Part shown: positions 61,158-64,000 of the stretch, piece after piece
Layout of the letters: the number at the start of each line of letters is the position of its first letter
Position numbering within the stretch: position 1 is the stretch's first letter
Notes under the pieces: model-generated
Seen by the model: only the letters and a program-made list of their open reading frames with translations
What the model was told of the DNA's origin: nothing
Databases searched by the model: none
Source: Sphingomonas prati
Lineage (GTDB): Bacteria; Pseudomonadota; Alphaproteobacteria; Sphingomonadales; Sphingomonadaceae
Reading direction: 5' to 3'
Assembly (NCBI RefSeq): GCF_014643515.1
Contig: NZ_BMJP01000001.1
Coordinates: forward strand, 1,550,001-1,614,000
DNA length: 64,000 nt
Made by a program: the position numbers and the translations under genes

Positions 61158-61936
61158 GCCATCGCTGCCGCCAGCAACACCGCCAGCTGCCCCATATACG
61201 CCGCGAACCCGAGACAATCCCCCGTCGACCCGCCGATCCGCCCCCGCAGAAACCGCGCGATCCACCACAGGAACACCACCCCCGCGCCCACGACGAACAC
61301 CAGCGCCGCCGGATCGCGCACAACCAGCAACATCACCCCCGGCACAGCCAGCAACACCGCGCCGGCCAAGCGGCGCAAAGGCATCCCCCGCCCGATCCGC
61401 GCCGCAAGTCCCGTCCCCGTCGCAACCGGCGGCAGGATGTACGCCAGCAACACCGCCCACAACCGCCCGACCGTCGCCGCCGCCACGATCGCCGCCACAG
61501 CGACGCCCGCCGGCAACGCCACGATCGCCGCGACCCTTAGAGTCAGCGACAACCCCAGCCCCAGCGCGCCATAACTCCCGATCCGGCTGTCGCGCATGAT
61601 CCGCAGCGCATCGTCGCCGCGCGCGATCCCGCCGAACGCGTCGCAGAAATCGGCCACCGCATCCTCGTGGAACGCGCCGGTCAGCAACGCCTCGACCATC
61701 AACGCCAGCACCGCCGCGACCACCGGCGGCCACACCAGTCCCGCCACCACAAACACCCCCGCCGTCACCCCGCCGATCAACGTCCCGACCAGCGGCAGCC
61801 ACGCCATTGCGCGGGTCAGCCCGTCACCCGCCTGCGCGCCCGTCAGCCGCGCCAGCACCGGCACAGGCAGCCGCGTCAGGAACTGCACCGCCATCAGCGG
61901 CGGTGCCCATCCCGGCGCGCGATCGGACGCGTCCAT
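61154..61936 (-). CDS. cobS: Adenosylcobinamide-GDP ribazoletransferase
   Basis: A 260-residue integral membrane protein with several hydrophobic spans. FLTRLPVPVLARLTG, FHEDAVADFCDAFGGIARGDDALRIMRDSRIGSYGALGL and GDCLGFAAYMGQ are CobS motifs, including the metal-binding acidic residues. It joins adenosylcobinamide-GDP to alpha-ribazole (phosphate) in the last ring-assembly step of cobalamin synthesis. ATG at 61936 overlaps the cobT stop by one base. Confidence 0.93.
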   Translation of the reverse strand: MDASDRAPGWAPPLMAVQFLTRLPVPVLARLTGAQAGDGLTRAMAWLPLVGTLIGGVTAGVFVVAGLVWPPVVAAVLALMVEALLTGAFHEDAVADFCDAFGGIARGDDALRIMRDSRIGSYGALGLGLSLTLRVAAIVALPAGVAVAAIVAAATVGRLWAVLLAYILPPVATGTGLAARIGRGMPLRRLAGAVLLAVPGVMLLVVRDPAALVFVVGAGVVFLWWIARFLRGRIGGSTGDCLGFAAYMGQLAVLLAAAMA

Positions 61937-62949
61937 CAATCCGCCCGCTCCGCACCGATCGCGTCCAGCCGCGCGACATCGCCCAGCATCGCCGCGGCCG
62001 CATCGAGCAACGGCAACGCCACCAGCGCCCCGCTTCCCTCGCCCAACCGCATCCCCCAATCGAGCAGAGGTTCGAGCCCCAGCTGCGCCAGCGCCGCCCC
62101 ATGCCCCGGCTCGGCCGATCGGTGCCCCGCGATCATCGCGTCCACCGTCCCCGGCGCCAGCCGCTCGGCGATCAGCGCCCCCGCCGTCGCGACATACCCA
62201 TCGAGCAACAGCGTCGCCCCCCGCTCCGCCCCGCGCGCGAAGAACCCCGCCATCGCCACGATCTCATACCCCGCCACCGACGCGATCGCCGCCACCGGAT
62301 CGGCCTCGCGCAAAGCCCGCGCCACCGCCGCCTCGACCACCCGCGTCTTCACCGCCAGCACCGCATCATCGGCCCCCGCCCCGCGCCCCACCGCGTCCGC
62401 CACGCTCGCCCCGGCCAGCAGCATCGTGATCGCCGCGGCCGGCGTCGTGTTGCCGATCCCCATCTCCCCCGCGATCAGCAGCGCGGCCCCGTCGTCCACC
62501 GCACGATCCGCCTCGTCAGCCCCGACCTCCCACGCCGCCGCGAACTGCGCCGCATCCATCGCCGGGCCGTCCGCCAGGTTCGCCGTCCCCTCCGCGATCC
62601 GCGCGTCGCGGTAGAACGCCGGCGGATCCTCCGGCCGCGCCCCCATCACCCCGACATCGACCAGCCGAAGATCGCACCCATGCGCCGCCGCCAGCGCATT
62701 GCTCGTCGCCCGCCCGGCCAGGATCGTGCCGACCATCATCCCCGTCACCGCCGACGGCCAGGCCGAAACCCCCGCCGCGACGCAGCCATGGTCGCCGGCG
62801 AACAGCACGATCCGCCGCGGCCGCGTCCGCGGATCGATCCGCCCCTGCGTCCGCGCCAGCCGCACCGCGATCTCTTCCAGCCGCCCCAGGCTGCGCTTCG
62901 GCTTGGCCAGCGCATCGATATGCGCCCACACATCCGCATCGTCGATCAT
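61936..62949 (-). CDS. cobT: Nicotinate-nucleotide--dimethylbenzimidazole phosphoribosyltransferase
   Basis: A 337-residue protein. KPKRSLGRLEEIAVRLA at the N-terminus, VLFAGDHGCVAAGVSAWPSAVT, GEMGIGNTTPAAAI and the catalytic glutamate in MRLGEGSGALVALPLL match the CobT family. It activates 5,6-dimethylbenzimidazole to alpha-ribazole phosphate, the lower ligand of cobalamin. Start overlaps the cobQ stop (ATGA). Confidence 0.95.
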   Translation of the reverse strand: MIDDADVWAHIDALAKPKRSLGRLEEIAVRLARTQGRIDPRTRPRRIVLFAGDHGCVAAGVSAWPSAVTGMMVGTILAGRATSNALAAAHGCDLRLVDVGVMGARPEDPPAFYRDARIAEGTANLADGPAMDAAQFAAAWEVGADEADRAVDDGAALLIAGEMGIGNTTPAAAITMLLAGASVADAVGRGAGADDAVLAVKTRVVEAAVARALREADPVAAIASVAGYEIVAMAGFFARGAERGATLLLDGYVATAGALIAERLAPGTVDAMIAGHRSAEPGHGAALAQLGLEPLLDWGMRLGEGSGALVALPLLDAAAAMLGDVARLDAIGAERAD

Positions 62950-64000
62950 CGCGCGTCCTTCGCTATTCTCACGATCGCATCCACGTCGAGCACCCGTTCC
63001 AGCTCGACCGCGATCCCGTCGAGCGCCGCATCGATCGCCTCGCGCCGCTCCAGCCCGTCCGAGGCAGCACCCAGCTCCGCCAGCAACGCCGCGCGGGCCT
63101 CGGCCCGGTCGAACAGCCCATGGACATAACAGCCCGCGACCTGCCCGTCCCGCGCGCTCGTCCCGTCCGCCCGGCCGTCCGCGAACCGCAACAGCGCCGG
63201 CGCCCCCGCATCGACGGCTGTAACCCCGGCATGGATCTCATACCCCGCAAACCCCGCGCCGGACCCGACGAGACTCCCCGTCACCGGCCGCACCAGCTTG
63301 TCCGCGCCGATCACCGTCTCGATCGGCAACAGCCCCAGCCCCGGCACCGTCGCGGCAACCCCCTCGATCCCGTCCGGATCGGCCACCGTCCGCCCCAGCA
63401 TCTGATACCCGCCGCAAATTCCCAGCACCCGCCCGCCGCGCCGGACATGCGCCGCGATGTCCACATCCCAGCCCTGCGCGCGCAGGAACCCCAGATCGGC
63501 GACCGTCGCCTTCGTCCCCGGCAACACCACCAGCGCGGCATCGCCCGGGATCGGCCGCCCCGGCGGGATCATCGCGAGCCGAACGCCCGGCTCGTGCGCC
63601 AGCGCATCGAAATCGTCGAAGTTCGCGATCCGCGACAGCATCGGCACCGCGATCAGCGGCCCGTCGCCCACCCCGTCGCCCCTTCCCAATGCCACCGCAT
63701 CCTCCGCCGGCAACCGCGACGCGTCCGCCAGCCACGGCACCACCCCGATACTCGCCCAGCCGGTCCGCTCCACGATCGCGCGCACCCCGTCGTCGAACAG
63801 CGTGGGGTCGCCGCGAAACTTGTTCACGATGAACCCGCGGATCATCGCCGCATCGGCCGGGTCGATCACCGCCTGCGTGCCGACCAGCGCCGCGATCACC
63901 CCGCCGCGATCGATATCGCCGACCAGCACCACCGGCACGCCCGCCGCACGCGCAAAGCCCATATTGGCGATGTCGCTTGCCCGCAAATTGATCTCCGCCG
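62946..64000 (-). CDS. cobQ: Cobyric acid synthase, 3' part (runs off the right edge)
   Basis: The visible 350 codons start inside EINLRASDIANMGFA and contain VVLVGDIDRGGVIA (synthetase domain), VLPGTKATVADLGFLRA, and the triad-type glutamine amidotransferase with CGGYQMLG (nucleophile cysteine) and CYVHGLFD (histidine). CobQ amidates four side chains of adenosylcobyrinic acid a,c-diamide using glutamine and ATP. The N-terminal P-loop part is beyond the window. It is the upstream partner of cobT, cobS and cobC. Confidence 0.95.
   Translation of the reverse strand, partial: AEINLRASDIANMGFARAAGVPVVLVGDIDRGGVIAALVGTQAVIDPADAAMIRGFIVNKFRGDPTLFDDGVRAIVERTGWASIGVVPWLADASRLPAEDAVALGRGDGVGDGPLIAVPMLSRIANFDDFDALAHEPGVRLAMIPPGRPIPGDAALVVLPGTKATVADLGFLRAQGWDVDIAAHVRRGGRVLGICGGYQMLGRTVADPDGIEGVAATVPGLGLLPIETVIGADKLVRPVTGSLVGSGAGFAGYEIHAGVTAVDAGAPALLRFADGRADGTSARDGQVAGCYVHGLFDRAEARAALLAELGAASDGLERREAIDAALDGIAVELERVLDVDAIVRIAKDAR

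Overview
The window reads as chromosome of a high-GC alphaproteobacterium of the Sphingomonas type. Three large TonB-dependent receptors, an imuA-imuB-dnaE2 mutasome behind a GTTC-N7-GTTC SOS box, a LOV histidine kinase beside an HWE kinase, DUF6880 and extensin-like genes, and many short intergenic palindromic repeats all fit that group. Most genes are tightly packed with ATGA or GTGA overlaps.

Layout. 1-10.3 kb: edge of an EthD-domain gene, an RTX-repeat secreted protein, a DEAD-box RNA helicase and two convergent TonB receptors. 10.7-36.8 kb: a catabolic island for glycosylated aromatics. 37-40 kb: tRNA-Gln, ilvE, a MarR regulator, a thioesterase and a lipase-like hydrolase. 40-47.5 kb: the SOS mutasome, with odd in-frame insertions in dnaE2 and imuB. 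47.6-56.4 kb: housekeeping and unknown genes (LOG protein, extensin-like lipoprotein, DUF6880, FAD dehydrogenase, MTA/SAH nucleosidase, HAD phosphatase, Zn-alcohol dehydrogenase). 56.4-60.2 kb: two sensor kinases. 60.6-64 kb: late cobalamin genes cobC, cobS, cobT and the 3' part of cobQ.

The catabolic island is the main discovery. It encodes a DUF6379 protein directly after a TIM-barrel protein, which together are the beta and alpha subunits of a C-glycoside deglycosidase. It also encodes a Tat-targeted gluconate-2-dehydrogenase-subunit-3 protein overlapping a GMC flavoenzyme, the arrangement of glucoside 3-dehydrogenase. Oxidation of the sugar at C3 followed by elimination of the aglycone is the known chemistry of this enzyme pair. 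Around them lie a Gfo/Idh/MocA oxidoreductase, four further TIM-barrel sugar isomerase-like proteins, an intracellular GH3 glycosidase, a GPH-type symporter, two MFS transporters and a TonB receptor. An aromatic ring-cleavage set (two-component flavin monooxygenase, extradiol dioxygenase, C-C hydrolase, cyclase, fumarylacetoacetate hydrolase family protein) ends in a decayed pobA. Together they suggest uptake, deglycosylation and ring cleavage of an aryl glycoside, perhaps a flavonoid C-glycoside; the substrate is inferred.

Five copies of one palindrome (core YAGAA-N6-TTCTR; three copies share TATCAGAAT-N3-AGTTCTAAT) sit in front of the five transcription units of this island, including the promoter shared with a TetR-family gene. 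This marks the island as one regulon, very probably controlled by that TetR protein.
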